NCBI RefSeq assembly: GCF_036962705.1
Contig: NZ_JBALOQ010000003.1
Location: forward strand, 186,001-250,000
Direction of reading: 5' to 3'
Origin: Ferdinandcohnia sp036962705
Lineage (GTDB): Bacteria > Bacillota > Bacilli > Bacillales > Bacillaceae_L
Length of the DNA stretch: 64,000 nucleotides
The translations under genes and the position numbers were made by a program. Positions 8,133 through 16,161 of the stretch are shown here, in pieces. The number at the start of each line of letters is the position of its first letter. Position 1 is the stretch's first letter. Below the pieces are notes generated by a model. The model saw only the letters and a program-made list of their open reading frames with translations. It did no database searches and was not told the origin of the DNA.

Positions 8133-8146
8133 TGAAAACGTTTTAT
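8133..8146 (-). promoter_or_regulatory. cre-like (CcpA) site in the SR1 leader
   Basis: Read on the minus strand, ATAAAACGTTTTCA agrees with the cre consensus TGWAANCGNTNWCA at all but the first two positions. It lies about 8-21 bases downstream of the predicted SR1 start, a road-block position. Confidence 0.45.
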
Positions 8147-8160
8147 GTTATGTTATTTAT

Positions 8161-8189
8161 ATAATAGTATGTCACATTTGATTCGTCAA
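8161..8189 (-). promoter_or_regulatory. SR1 promoter with a CcpN-like operator in the spacer
   Basis: On the minus strand, TTGACG (8189-8184) and TATTAT (8166-8161) are 17 bp apart, a good sigma-A promoter. The spacer holds, on the + strand at 8168-8178, TATGTCACATT, one mismatch from the CcpN consensus TRTGHYATAYW as I recall it. CcpN represses SR1 under glycolytic conditions in B. subtilis. Confidence 0.6.
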
Positions 8190-8365
8190 TGGTTAATTGT
8201 ATAACATTTTATTATTTTTTTGATTATTTTTATCATAAATTTAAAATTCTTGTATTTCCACACCCTCTAACATTCTAAAGTTGTATGTATTACCAATTAA
8301 ATGCTAGAATAAAAGTGAATTCACATAGAATGTAAGTTATATAATGAATACAATTTGGAGTAGGA

Positions 8366-8803
8366 GTGAAAAGTTTGGAAAACGCATACATAAAGCTTGT
8401 CACTGCATCTAATGTACAACATATTTCACTTGATGATGTAAAAGACCTCTTTAGCTATTACAAAGAAATTACTGGTAAAACTGGAAGGCAGCTTGATTGG
8501 CATTACGATACCGCTGCATTTCCTTACCAAATAAAAGAAACTAATCAAGAAAATAGCTGGTTTTACTTAAAGTCAGATCAGCAAAAATACAATGCAATCG
8601 TCGTTGGAGTGGGCCAAGAGGAAAAGAAAGATAAAATTGGGGAGAATTTAGAGCAAAGCTATATCCAAGTTACTCTTCCTCAAAGTTCAACTGCAGGAGA
8701 TAAGGGAAAAGCAAATGAATTTTGCAAGTTTTTAGCAAAAAAACTAGAAGGCGAATTACACCTATTTAATGGACGAATTATGTATTTTTATAAAAGAAAA
8801 TAA
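8366..8803 (+). CDS. DUF1885 family protein
   Basis: 145 residues, soluble. It resembles the DUF1885 family, for which a Geobacillus structure exists but no function; the C-terminal segment EFCKFLAKKLEGEL followed by NGRIMYFYKRK is typical. The GTG start at 8366 has GGAG five bases upstream; a TTG at 8375 with AGGAG eight bases upstream is nearly as good. It stands alone between SR1 and a convergent small membrane protein. Confidence 0.7.
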   Translation: MKSLENAYIKLVTASNVQHISLDDVKDLFSYYKEITGKTGRQLDWHYDTAAFPYQIKETNQENSWFYLKSDQQKYNAIVVGVGQEEKKDKIGENLEQSYIQVTLPQSSTAGDKGKANEFCKFLAKKLEGELHLFNGRIMYFYKRK

Positions 8804-8810
8804 GCAAAAT

Positions 8811-8845
8811 AAAAATAGACCATATCCTCAAGATGTGGTCTATTT
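8811..8845. terminator. Bidirectional terminator after the DUF1885 gene
   Basis: AAATAGACCAtATC and GATgTGGTCTATTT pair around a short loop between convergent genes, with A/T-runs on both sides. Confidence 0.85.
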
Positions 8846-9083
8846 ATGTCATGGCCCAAAACACTCTTTCAAACGAAAAAAAACAAATAAACGAGATAAA
8901 AGTGATAAGAAAAGATCCTTTTCGTGTCAAACCGATTTTGTTAGCGATTAAGAATGCGACATAACAAAAGATAATCAATAATATTACTTTTGAAAGTAGG
9001 CTGTCGGAGCCTGATAGCCATGTTACCATTGAAAAAGCACTCCATATTAAAACTTGAATCAAACCAATTACATATACCTTCAT
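8844..9083 (-). CDS. Small membrane protein, unknown function
   Basis: 79 residues from the ATG at 9083 (MKVYVIGLIQVL), chosen because GGGGAG lies about seven bases upstream; the longer open frame to 9245 lacks a credible start. Three hydrophobic helices are predicted, at about residues 3-22, 27-47 and 56-74. I do not recognise the family. The frame reads through an 18-bp tandem duplication just upstream of the start that duplicates an SD-like GGAGGT (see findings). Confidence 0.6.
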   Translation of the reverse strand: MKVYVIGLIQVLIWSAFSMVTWLSGSDSLLSKVILLIIFCYVAFLIANKIGLTRKGSFLITFISFICFFSFERVFWAMT

Positions 9084-9096
9084 GAAGAAACTCCCC

Positions 9097-9131
9097 TTTA
9101 CCTCCAGGTCATAATTTACCTCCAGGTCATA
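9097..9131 (-). repeat. 18-bp tandem duplication containing a duplicated SD-like box
   Basis: TTTACCTCCAGGTCATA occurs at 9097-9113 and again at 9115-9131. On the minus strand each copy carries CTGGAGGTAAA just upstream of the membrane-protein start. Confidence 0.85.
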
Positions 9132-9344
9132 TGCTTGTCTTCTATAAATTTTTTTTACTATATTAATTAATATGCACAGAAAGATGGTAGTATTTTTCAT
9201 TTTTGTAACAAATCGATGACATTGGAAAGAATTTTTAGAATACATGATAAAATGAATTGAAATGAAAAAATAGGTGTTTTGTATTATTTAAATTAGATGT
9301 AAAGACCTATACATTTGACTATAATATGGAAGAGTGATTATAAA

Positions 9345-9725
9345 ATGAAAGCATATATGCTAATCATACTTTCTTTTTTAATTCTTTCCTCGTGTTCTTT
9401 GTACAATGCACAGCCACTAATACCGGAATCCGATGAAAAACAAATTATCTTTTTTTCAGATGAGGATAATCTTCGTAATGAAAGCAGCTACTACGACGCT
9501 TTATTAGAGCTAAAAAATAAATTTCCAGATGAAATTGCAAATATGAAGGTCGTTTCTTCTGAAGATAATAGACTTTATACGAAATATCAAATAGAGGAAT
9601 ATCCATCTTTATTAATCGTTCAGCAAGATAAAGTCCTTGAGAAAATAGAAGGAAATATGGACAAAGACGAAATCATCACTCCTCTGGAAAATGTATTATC
9701 ATCTTCAAGTTCAAAAAAATATTAA
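9345..9725 (+). CDS. slp: Small peptidoglycan-associated lipoprotein Slp-like
   Basis: 126 residues from the ATG at 9345. The N-terminal lipoprotein signal is MKAYMLIILSFLILSSC, with Cys17 as the lipidation site (lipobox LSSC). The mature part looks like a thioredoxin-fold remnant: IIFFSDEDN, then YQIEEYPSLLIVQ with the cis-Pro region, but no CxxC pair, so it is unlikely to be a redox enzyme. Its position between SR1 and pdhD equals that of B. subtilis slp, the main basis for the name. It is convergent with pdhD. Confidence 0.75.
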   Translation: MKAYMLIILSFLILSSCSLYNAQPLIPESDEKQIIFFSDEDNLRNESSYYDALLELKNKFPDEIANMKVVSSEDNRLYTKYQIEEYPSLLIVQQDKVLEKIEGNMDKDEIITPLENVLSSSSSKKY

Positions 9726-9726
9726 C

Positions 9727-9757
9727 AAAAAATCGCCCCAAAGGAGCGATTTTTTTG
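9727..9757. terminator. Bidirectional terminator slp / pdhD
   Basis: AAAAAATCGC and GCGATTTTTTT form a stem around a GC-flanked loop; it ends both the convergent slp and the pdh operon. Confidence 0.88.
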
Positions 9758-9763
9758 TATCTA

Positions 9764-11173
9764 TTATTTTACAATATGAATTGGAGTTCCAAGAGCAACT
9801 TCTGCTGCTTCCATTGTAATTTCACCAAGTGTTGGGTGAGCGTGAATGGTCATTGCAATATCTTCTGCTGTCATTCCAGCTTCAACAGCAAGACCTAATT
9901 CAGAAATAATATCTGATGCACTTTCACCAGCTACTTGAGCACCAATTAGAAGTCCATCTTCTTTACGAGTAATGAGCTTCACAAAACCATCAGTAGCTTC
10001 AAGAGCAAGCGCACGACCGTTTGCTGCATATGGGAACTTAGAAGCTACGATTTCAATTCCTTCGTCTTTAGCTTGTTGCTCAGTATAACCAACAGTAGCA
10101 AGCTCAGGCTCAGTGAACACTACAGCAGGAATTCCTAAGTAGTCAATTTCGGAAGGCTCTCCAGCAATAGCTTCTGCTGCAATTTTACCTTCATACGATG
10201 CTTTGTGTGCTAATTGAGGACCAGGAACAATATCGCCGATTGCATAAATATTGCTTACACTCGTACGGCATTGCTTATCAATTTCAATAACGCCTCTATC
10301 ACTCATTTTAACACCTGCAAGGTCTAAACCAAGCTCATCAGTATTAGGGCGACGTCCAACCATTACGAATACATAATCTGCATCGATTGATTGTTCTTCA
10401 CCTTTCACTTCATACTTCACTGTTACACCATTTTCAGTTTCTTCAACACCTTTAGCTAATGCCTTAGTGATGATTTCTGCACCTTTTTTCTTTAGGTTCT
10501 TCTTCACAAGTGCAGTCATTTGCTTTTCAAAACCAAGAAGAATGTCATCTGCTCCTTCAAGGATTGTTACTTGTGTTCCAAAGTTAGCATAAGCACCACC
10601 AAGCTCAAGACCGATAACACCGCCGCCGATAACAACGATTTTTTCTGGTACTTCTTGAAGTCCTAATGCACCTGTTGAATCAAGTACACGTTTTGAATAT
10701 TTAAAGGATGGTATCTCAATTGGACGAGATCCAGTAGCAATAATTGCATTTTTGAAATTGTAAGTTTGTGCTGAGTTTTCGCTCATTACACGTAAAGAGT
10801 TTGCATCAACAAAGTATGCTTCCCCTTGAACATAGTCAACTTTATTACCTTTTAAAAGTCCAGATACTCCACCAGTTAATTTCTTTACAACACCATCTTT
10901 AAATGCTTGAACCTTAGAAAAATCAAGAGTAACATTTTCAACTTTGATTCCCATTGATTCAGAATTTTTAGCTGTGTCATAACGGTGTCCTGCGGAGATT
11001 AATGCCTTTGATGGAATACATCCAACGTTAAGACAAACACCGCCAACAGTAGCTTTCTCTACGATGGTAACCTTTTGTCCTAGTTGCGCTGCACGGATAG
11101 CCGCAACATAACCACCAGGGCCGGAACCAATTACTATTGTGTCTGTTTCGATTGGGAAATCTCCTACTACCAT
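9764..11173 (-). CDS. pdhD: Dihydrolipoyl dehydrogenase (E3) of pyruvate dehydrogenase
   Basis: 469 residues, a full-length flavoprotein disulfide reductase. It has the N-terminal FAD fold (GSGPGGYVAAIRAAQLG near residue 16), the redox-active disulfide GGVCLNVGCIPSK near residue 43, the NAD fold GGGVIGLELGGAYANFG near residue 184, and the C-terminal active-site His in HAHPTLGE near residue 446. E3 reoxidises lipoamide of the E2 subunit with NAD+. It is last in the pdh operon, six bases after pdhC. It could also serve the 2-oxoglutarate complex. Confidence 0.97.
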   Translation of the reverse strand: MVVGDFPIETDTIVIGSGPGGYVAAIRAAQLGQKVTIVEKATVGGVCLNVGCIPSKALISAGHRYDTAKNSESMGIKVENVTLDFSKVQAFKDGVVKKLTGGVSGLLKGNKVDYVQGEAYFVDANSLRVMSENSAQTYNFKNAIIATGSRPIEIPSFKYSKRVLDSTGALGLQEVPEKIVVIGGGVIGLELGGAYANFGTQVTILEGADDILLGFEKQMTALVKKNLKKKGAEIITKALAKGVEETENGVTVKYEVKGEEQSIDADYVFVMVGRRPNTDELGLDLAGVKMSDRGVIEIDKQCRTSVSNIYAIGDIVPGPQLAHKASYEGKIAAEAIAGEPSEIDYLGIPAVVFTEPELATVGYTEQQAKDEGIEIVASKFPYAANGRALALEATDGFVKLITRKEDGLLIGAQVAGESASDIISELGLAVEAGMTAEDIAMTIHAHPTLGEITMEAAEVALGTPIHIVK

Positions 11174-11179
11174 TTTTTA

Positions 11180-12475
11180 TTACGCCTCCATTAATAATAA
11201 TTGTGGGTCATTTAACAAGCGTTTAATTTGGTTGAGTGCGTTTTGAGCGGTAGCACCATCAATCATACGGTGATCAAAGCTTAATGATACAGCAAGTACT
11301 GGAGCTACAACAATTTCACCGTTTTTCACAACCGGTTTTTCAGCAATACGACCAATTCCTAAGATTGCAACCTCAGGATGGTTAATAACAGGAGTGAACC
11401 ATTGTCCGCCTGCTGACCCAATATTGCTTATTGTACATGATGCACCTTTCATTTCATCAGGAGCAAGCTTACCGTCACGAGCCTTACCTGCTAGTTCATT
11501 AATTTCATTTGAAATTGTGAAAATTGATTTACGATCTGCATCCTTAACAACTGGTACGAGAAGACCTCTATCTGTATCAGCTGCGATACCGATATTGTAG
11601 TAATGCTTATGAATAATCTCATCAGTTGCATCATCAAGTGATGTATTTAATGCAGGGAATTCACGTAATGCCGATGTTAACGCCTTAACCACATATGGAA
11701 GGTATGTTAATTTAACACCTTTTTCAGCTGCAACTGCTTTAAATTTCTTACGGTGTGCAACCAATTCTGTAACATCAACTTCGTCCATTAATGTAACATG
11801 TGGCGCTGTATGTTTTGAGTTCACCATTGCTTTAGCAATTGCTTTACGGATTCCACTCATCTTTTCACGAGTCTCTGGATACTGACCAGCAGGAATTGGT
11901 TGTTTCGCAGGAGCTTTTGCTGCCTCTTGGGTAGCTGCTTGTGGAGCTTCAGTTGCTTGAGCCTCTGGAACAGCAGTTGCACCACCAGAAAGGAATGCAT
12001 CAATATCCGACTTCATTATTCTACCATTATCACCACTGCCTGCAACCTTTTTGATATCAATGCCTTTTTCACGTGCATATTTACGAACTGAAGGCATTGC
12101 AATGATGCGACGATTTTCATCAACATCTGCTGCTGGTGCAGTTGCTTCTGGTGCAGCCGCAGTTGGTTGTTCTGCCACGGCTTCTTGTTTAGGAGCTTCG
12201 TCAGACTCATCACCTTTAAATTGAATGTCCTCATATCCAGGAGCATCAAATTTAATTAGTGTATCACCTACAATTGCAACAGTTCCTTCCTCTACAAGTA
12301 CATCTAGTACTTTACCTTTAACAGGAGAAGGGATTTCTACTACTGCTTTATCATTTTGAACCTCACAAAGCACATCGTCCTCATTAACTTCATCGCCTGG
12401 TTTTACAAACCATTTTACGATTTCACCTTCATGGATACCTTCACCGATATCTGGCAGCTTAAATTCAAATGCCAC
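11180..12475 (-). CDS. pdhC: Dihydrolipoyllysine acetyltransferase (E2) of pyruvate dehydrogenase
   Basis: 431 residues: one lipoyl domain (residues 1-80, lipoyl-Lys in QNDKAVVEI near residue 44), an Ala/Pro/Glu-rich linker (about 90-125), the peripheral-subunit-binding domain (about 127-165, MPSVRKYAREKGID), a second flexible linker, and the catalytic core with the C-terminal HxxxDG motif (HRMIDG near residue 402). It transfers acetyl groups to CoA and forms the core of the complex. It precedes pdhD by six bases. The 193-bp gap from pdhB is unusual for this operon and contains a degenerate repeat. Confidence 0.97.
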   Translation of the reverse strand: MAFEFKLPDIGEGIHEGEIVKWFVKPGDEVNEDDVLCEVQNDKAVVEIPSPVKGKVLDVLVEEGTVAIVGDTLIKFDAPGYEDIQFKGDESDEAPKQEAVAEQPTAAAPEATAPAADVDENRRIIAMPSVRKYAREKGIDIKKVAGSGDNGRIMKSDIDAFLSGGATAVPEAQATEAPQAATQEAAKAPAKQPIPAGQYPETREKMSGIRKAIAKAMVNSKHTAPHVTLMDEVDVTELVAHRKKFKAVAAEKGVKLTYLPYVVKALTSALREFPALNTSLDDATDEIIHKHYYNIGIAADTDRGLLVPVVKDADRKSIFTISNEINELAGKARDGKLAPDEMKGASCTISNIGSAGGQWFTPVINHPEVAILGIGRIAEKPVVKNGEIVVAPVLAVSLSFDHRMIDGATAQNALNQIKRLLNDPQLLLMEA

Positions 12476-12535
12476 GGTTTTCGCCTCCTAAATAATTAGT
12501 TTCATAATCCCCCACTTATAAGGAGAGGGACTTCA

Positions 12536-12618
12536 TCTGAATAAAATTAAATATGCCTTGGCGTACGACTCTACATATGATGATGTAACTCTTATCTCGT
12601 ACACCAAAGGCTTTTTCG
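12536..12618. repeat. Degenerate family-1-like hairpin between pdhB and pdhC
   Basis: A CTGAATAAAATTAA tail-like segment is joined to GCCTTGGCGTACGA. The latter pairs with TCGTACACCAAAGGC at about 12597-12612 (14 pairs, one bulge, one mismatch) around a loop of about 27 nt. Modules of family 1 are recognisable but rearranged. Confidence 0.55.
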
Positions 12619-12668
12619 TCTTCACAAGGGATTTTAGTTCCCTTTCAATGTGTATATAAGTTATATAA

Positions 12669-13646
12669 TTAGAAGTTCAATACTTTCTTAGCTGTTTCGA
12701 TTACATCCTTAAAGTTTGGTAACCAAACTGATTCTGCTTGTGAGAATGGATATACTGTATCAGGTGCAGTTACACGTAATACAGGAGCTTCTAAACTTAA
12801 GATTGCGCGGTCATTGATTTCAGCAACTACGTTCGCTGCAATACCAGCTTGTTTTTGTGCCTCTTGAACAACGATTGCTCTTCCAGTTTTTTCAACAGAA
12901 GCAATGATTGTTGGAATATCTATCGGGCTTACAGTACGAAGGTCAATAACCTCTGCAGATACGCCTTCTTTTTCTAATTCTGTAGCAGCTTTTAAGCATT
13001 CATGTACCATCGCACCATAAGAAATCATAGTAAGATCTGTACCTTCACGCTTCACTTCTGCTTTTCCTAGCTCAATTGTGTATTCACCCTCAGGTACTTC
13101 CTGACGGAAAGAACGATAAAGCTTCATGTGCTCAAGGAAGATAACCGGGTCATTGTCACGGATTGCAGAAATTAAAAGTCCTTTTGCATCATATGGAGTT
13201 GATGGAATAACAACCTTTAATCCTGGTTGTTGTGCCATTAGCCCCTCTAAGCTATCAGCATGAAGTTCTGGTGTATGTACACCACCACCAAATGGTGAGC
13301 GAATTGTCACAGGAGCAGTATAGCGTCCTCCTGAACGATATCGCATACGTGCTAATTGACCGCTTATGGAATCAATAACCTCATAGACAAATCCAAAGAA
13401 CTGAATTTCTGGAACTGGACGGTAGCCTTCTAAGCTCAGACCAACTGCAAGCCCACCAATACCTGATTCAGCAAGTGGCGTATCAAATACACGATCTTCA
13501 CCGAATTCAGCCTGCAGACCTTCAGTAGCACGGAACACACCGCCGTTAACACCAACGTCTTCTCCAAAAACTAAGACATTTGGGTCATTTTTTAATTCTG
13601 TGCGTAACGCATCAGTGATTGCTTGAATCATTGTCATTTGCGCCAT
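12669..13646 (-). CDS. pdhB: Pyruvate dehydrogenase E1 component, beta subunit
   Basis: 325 residues, the usual length for E1-beta. A transketolase pyrimidine-binding domain (about 1-180, with FGEDVGVNGGVFRATEGL near residue 27 and FDTPLAESGI near residue 54) is followed by the C-terminal transketolase domain (about 195-315). With PdhA it forms the heterotetramer that decarboxylates pyruvate on thiamine diphosphate and reductively acetylates E2. It starts three bases after the pdhA stop, indicating tight coupling. Confidence 0.97.
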   Translation of the reverse strand: MAQMTMIQAITDALRTELKNDPNVLVFGEDVGVNGGVFRATEGLQAEFGEDRVFDTPLAESGIGGLAVGLSLEGYRPVPEIQFFGFVYEVIDSISGQLARMRYRSGGRYTAPVTIRSPFGGGVHTPELHADSLEGLMAQQPGLKVVIPSTPYDAKGLLISAIRDNDPVIFLEHMKLYRSFRQEVPEGEYTIELGKAEVKREGTDLTMISYGAMVHECLKAATELEKEGVSAEVIDLRTVSPIDIPTIIASVEKTGRAIVVQEAQKQAGIAANVVAEINDRAILSLEAPVLRVTAPDTVYPFSQAESVWLPNFKDVIETAKKVLNF

Positions 13647-13649
13647 GGC

Positions 13650-14759
13650 TTACTTCGACTCCTTCGCTTTATAGATTTCCATTTGCTCCTCTAAATTTTG
13701 AGGAAGCTCTTCGAACATATGTGAAATAAGGTCAGTAACCTTTTGTTTTGGTTGTTCATCTGCTTTTTTGATTGCGTTCTTGATATCTTCTTTCGCTTCT
13801 TCAATCACTTGGTTTTCTAATTCTTCATTCCAAATACCTTTACCTTCAAGGTACTTACGGAAACGAACGAGTGGATCTTTCTTTTCCCATTCATTGTCAA
13901 GCTCAGACGTACGGTATCTAGTTGGGTCATCCCCAGCCATTGTATGTGGACCATAACGATAAGTCATAGTCTCAATAAGTGTTGGACCATCACCATTAAC
14001 TGCGCGATCACGAGCTTCTTTAGTAGCAACATAAACAGCAAGTGGATCCATTCCATCAACTTGAATTCCAGGAATACCAGCTGCTACAGCTTTTTGAGCT
14101 AAAGTATGAGCTGCTGATTGTTTTTCAACTGGTGTAGAAATGGCAAAACGGTTGTTTTGAACAATAAAAATTGCCGGTGCTTTAAATGCTCCTGCAAAGT
14201 TAATTCCTTCATAGAAATCACCTTGTGAAGTACCACCGTCACCAGTATAAGTAATAGCAACTGATTTTTTGCCACGTTTCTTCATACCTAATGCAACACC
14301 AGCACACTGTATGTATTGTGCTCCAATGATAATTTGTGGAGAAATTACATTTACTCCTTCAGGCATTTGGTTTCCATGGAAGTGTCCACGTGAAAATAAG
14401 AATGCTTGATATAATGGTAATCCATGCCACACGATTTGAGGTACATCACGGTAACCTGGTAAAATAAAATCTTCTTTTTCTAAAGCAAATTGAGATGCAA
14501 GTTGCGATGCTTCTTGACCAGCAGTAGGTGCATAGAAACCTAAACGCCCTTGACGGTTTAATGAAATAGAACGTTGGTCAAGGATTCGTGTATAGACCAT
14601 TCTTCTCATTAATTCTTTTAATTGATCATCACTTAAATCAGGAACAGCAGCTTTATTTACTACTTCTCCTTCTTCATTTAAGATCTGAAACATAGGAAAG
14701 TTTTCCGCAACCTTATTCAGTTGCCCTTGTAAATCAAAGACATTTGCTTTTACAGCCAT
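13650..14759 (-). CDS. pdhA: Pyruvate dehydrogenase E1 component, alpha subunit
   Basis: 369 residues. It carries the thiamine-diphosphate/Mg2+ motif as GDGGTSQGDFYEGINFA near residue 172 (GDGx..N pattern) and a conserved phosphorylation-loop-like segment YRYGPHTMAGDDPTRYR near residue 270. First gene of the pdhABCD operon; an AAGGAAG-type SD precedes the ATG. The upstream 530 bp hold a degenerate repeat and an AT-rich palindrome, but I could not fix the promoter by eye. Confidence 0.97.
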   Translation of the reverse strand: MAVKANVFDLQGQLNKVAENFPMFQILNEEGEVVNKAAVPDLSDDQLKELMRRMVYTRILDQRSISLNRQGRLGFYAPTAGQEASQLASQFALEKEDFILPGYRDVPQIVWHGLPLYQAFLFSRGHFHGNQMPEGVNVISPQIIIGAQYIQCAGVALGMKKRGKKSVAITYTGDGGTSQGDFYEGINFAGAFKAPAIFIVQNNRFAISTPVEKQSAAHTLAQKAVAAGIPGIQVDGMDPLAVYVATKEARDRAVNGDGPTLIETMTYRYGPHTMAGDDPTRYRTSELDNEWEKKDPLVRFRKYLEGKGIWNEELENQVIEEAKEDIKNAIKKADEQPKQKVTDLISHMFEELPQNLEEQMEIYKAKESK

Positions 14760-14796
14760 CTTCTTCTCGCTTCCTTTCTTACCCTATTTTCTTTAA

Positions 14797-14868
14797 TCAA
14801 TGCGCCTTAGTGCTTTTCACGAAAGGTGCTTTAACTTCATTGTGGCAAAATAGCCATTTATAAAGTTA
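14797..14868. repeat. Degenerate family-1-like element upstream of pdhA
   Basis: ATGCGCCTTAGTGC, then a run ending GGTGCTTTAACTTCATTGTGGC, which pairs imperfectly with GCCATTTATAAAGTTAAG. The outer AACTTtAT/ATaAAGTT arms recall family 1. A remnant rather than an intact copy. Confidence 0.45.
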
Positions 14869-15233
14869 AGAATGATACAAAACATACAGCATTAGGTTAC
14901 CCAAAAATATATCTTTTCAAAGACATTTTTTATCCATATGGATATGGTCTTTAGATGTAATGACTTTAATTAATGCTCGAAAAGGATATTCTGATTCCTA
15001 AATGAAGCTGTATTAATTATTTTGGTAAAGCAATTAATACAACTGCTCTCTATCCATTTCCAAGTTTACAACAATGAAAGTAAGTCGTCAAATTGTTTGT
15101 TTACTGTTTTATTTCTTGTCCACAATTTTTTTAAACTTTACACTTTTACCCATTTTAAAAAACTGTACCAGTACACATTTGTCATCTGTATTATAAAAAA
15201 TAAATTCGCATAAACTTTTTTCAGTAGAAACCT
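14869..15233. other. AT-rich spacer between ykyA and pdhA, with an inverted repeat
   Basis: The only structure seen is a nested inverted repeat at 14919-14952: outer AAAGAC/GTCTTT around the perfect palindrome ATCCATATGGAT. It lies about 165 bp upstream of pdhA and may be an operator. No open frame here is credible. Confidence 0.4.
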
Positions 15234-15278
15234 TAAAAAAGCCGTTAGAAAAGGACTACCAGCATTGGCAGCCCTTTC
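15234..15278 (-). terminator. Probable terminator after ykyA
   Basis: On the minus strand, AAAGGGCTGCCA and TGGTAGTCCTTT pair with two mismatches; a T-rich tail follows after a short gap. Moderate strength. Confidence 0.5.
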
Positions 15279-15288
15279 ATCACGTGTA

Positions 15289-15960
15289 TTATTGTTCCTC
15301 TTTAAAAACAACTTCTAGTCCAGCATTTTTATAAAATGAAACCTTTGCATTGTTGTATTGGTCTGTCAATTTATTAAAAGTATCATTTGCTGAAGTAACT
15401 TTCGTATATGTCTCATTTATTTTTTTGATTTGTGCATCAAGTTCATCTCTTTTTAAATCCTTGTTTTTAAACATCTCATATAACTCTCGATCATATAGGA
15501 TAGATTCATTATATGAATTATATAACTCTTCATAGCTGTCATAGCGCTGATTCATCAACGATATTAAAGCATTTGCCTCTTCCTTAACACTTTCTTCTTT
15601 AATCTCGGAAATATAGGAATCAATTTTTTGAAATTCCTTTTTCGAGGCTTTGATACTTTCGTGTTCATTGTTAATTCTTTTTTCGCGATCAGCAACAATA
15701 GTTAGAGCATCATTAGACAACGAAACGATTTGATCAAATTCTTTCATTCCTAAAGTTAAAATTTTATCGTAAAGCTCTTTTTCTTTCTTCTCTAGCTCCA
15801 CTAATGGATCTTGTTGTTCTTCAAAGTCCTTTTCAACTGAAACCACTTTTTCTAATGTCTCATAAATTTGTTCTTCAGGTGACGGTCCACCCGTACATCC
15901 AATTAAGAGAAAAACCAAACAAGTTAAAACAAATGATAGTTTAAACATTTTATTTTTCAC
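15289..15960 (-). CDS. ykyA: Cell-wall-associated lipoprotein YkyA
   Basis: 223 residues. The lipoprotein signal peptide ends in LLIGC (lipidated Cys near residue 22). The remainder is highly charged and almost wholly alpha-helical, with heptad-like coiled-coil segments, as in the YkyA family of putative cell-wall-binding lipoproteins. The molecular role is unknown. It lies between def and pdhA as in B. subtilis and is probably monocistronic. Confidence 0.85.
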   Translation of the reverse strand: MKNKMFKLSFVLTCLVFLLIGCTGGPSPEEQIYETLEKVVSVEKDFEEQQDPLVELEKKEKELYDKILTLGMKEFDQIVSLSNDALTIVADREKRINNEHESIKASKKEFQKIDSYISEIKEESVKEEANALISLMNQRYDSYEELYNSYNESILYDRELYEMFKNKDLKRDELDAQIKKINETYTKVTSANDTFNKLTDQYNNAKVSFYKNAGLEVVFKEEQ

Positions 15961-16161
15961 GATCTGCTCCCCCTTAGCTACTTACAATATACTATATAAT
16001 AAGTTGTTTTCATAACATAAATTTATGGTTTATTTTATTTTTAATTTATGCGTTTGTCCATGCTTTAGAACAACGCTGAAACTCTACTTTTGTATTTCAA
16101 ATTGATGTGACCTTTGTTAAACTTAAACTACAAAAAGCATCAAGATCAGGAAGTGATAATT

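Larger units (their letters stand above)
7928..8154 (-). ncRNA. sr1: Dual-function small RNA SR1
   Basis: The transcript is deduced from the promoter at 8161-8189 and the terminator at 7928-7960, about 225 nt, close to the 205 nt of B. subtilis SR1. It lies between speA and slp/pdhD as in B. subtilis. In that species SR1 base-pairs with ahrC mRNA, repressing the arginine-catabolism activator, and also encodes the peptide SR1P. The adjacency to speA fits a link to arginine metabolism. The RNA boundaries are inferred. Confidence 0.8.

Noticed and set aside
8769..8951. 60-codon + strand frame after the DUF1885 gene
   Set aside because: Lys-rich reading through the terminator and the antisense of the membrane protein gene; no SD.
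15022..15213. 63-codon frame upstream of pdhA
   Set aside because: Phe/Leu/Ser-rich translation typical of AT-rich spacer, no ribosome site, no family resemblance.
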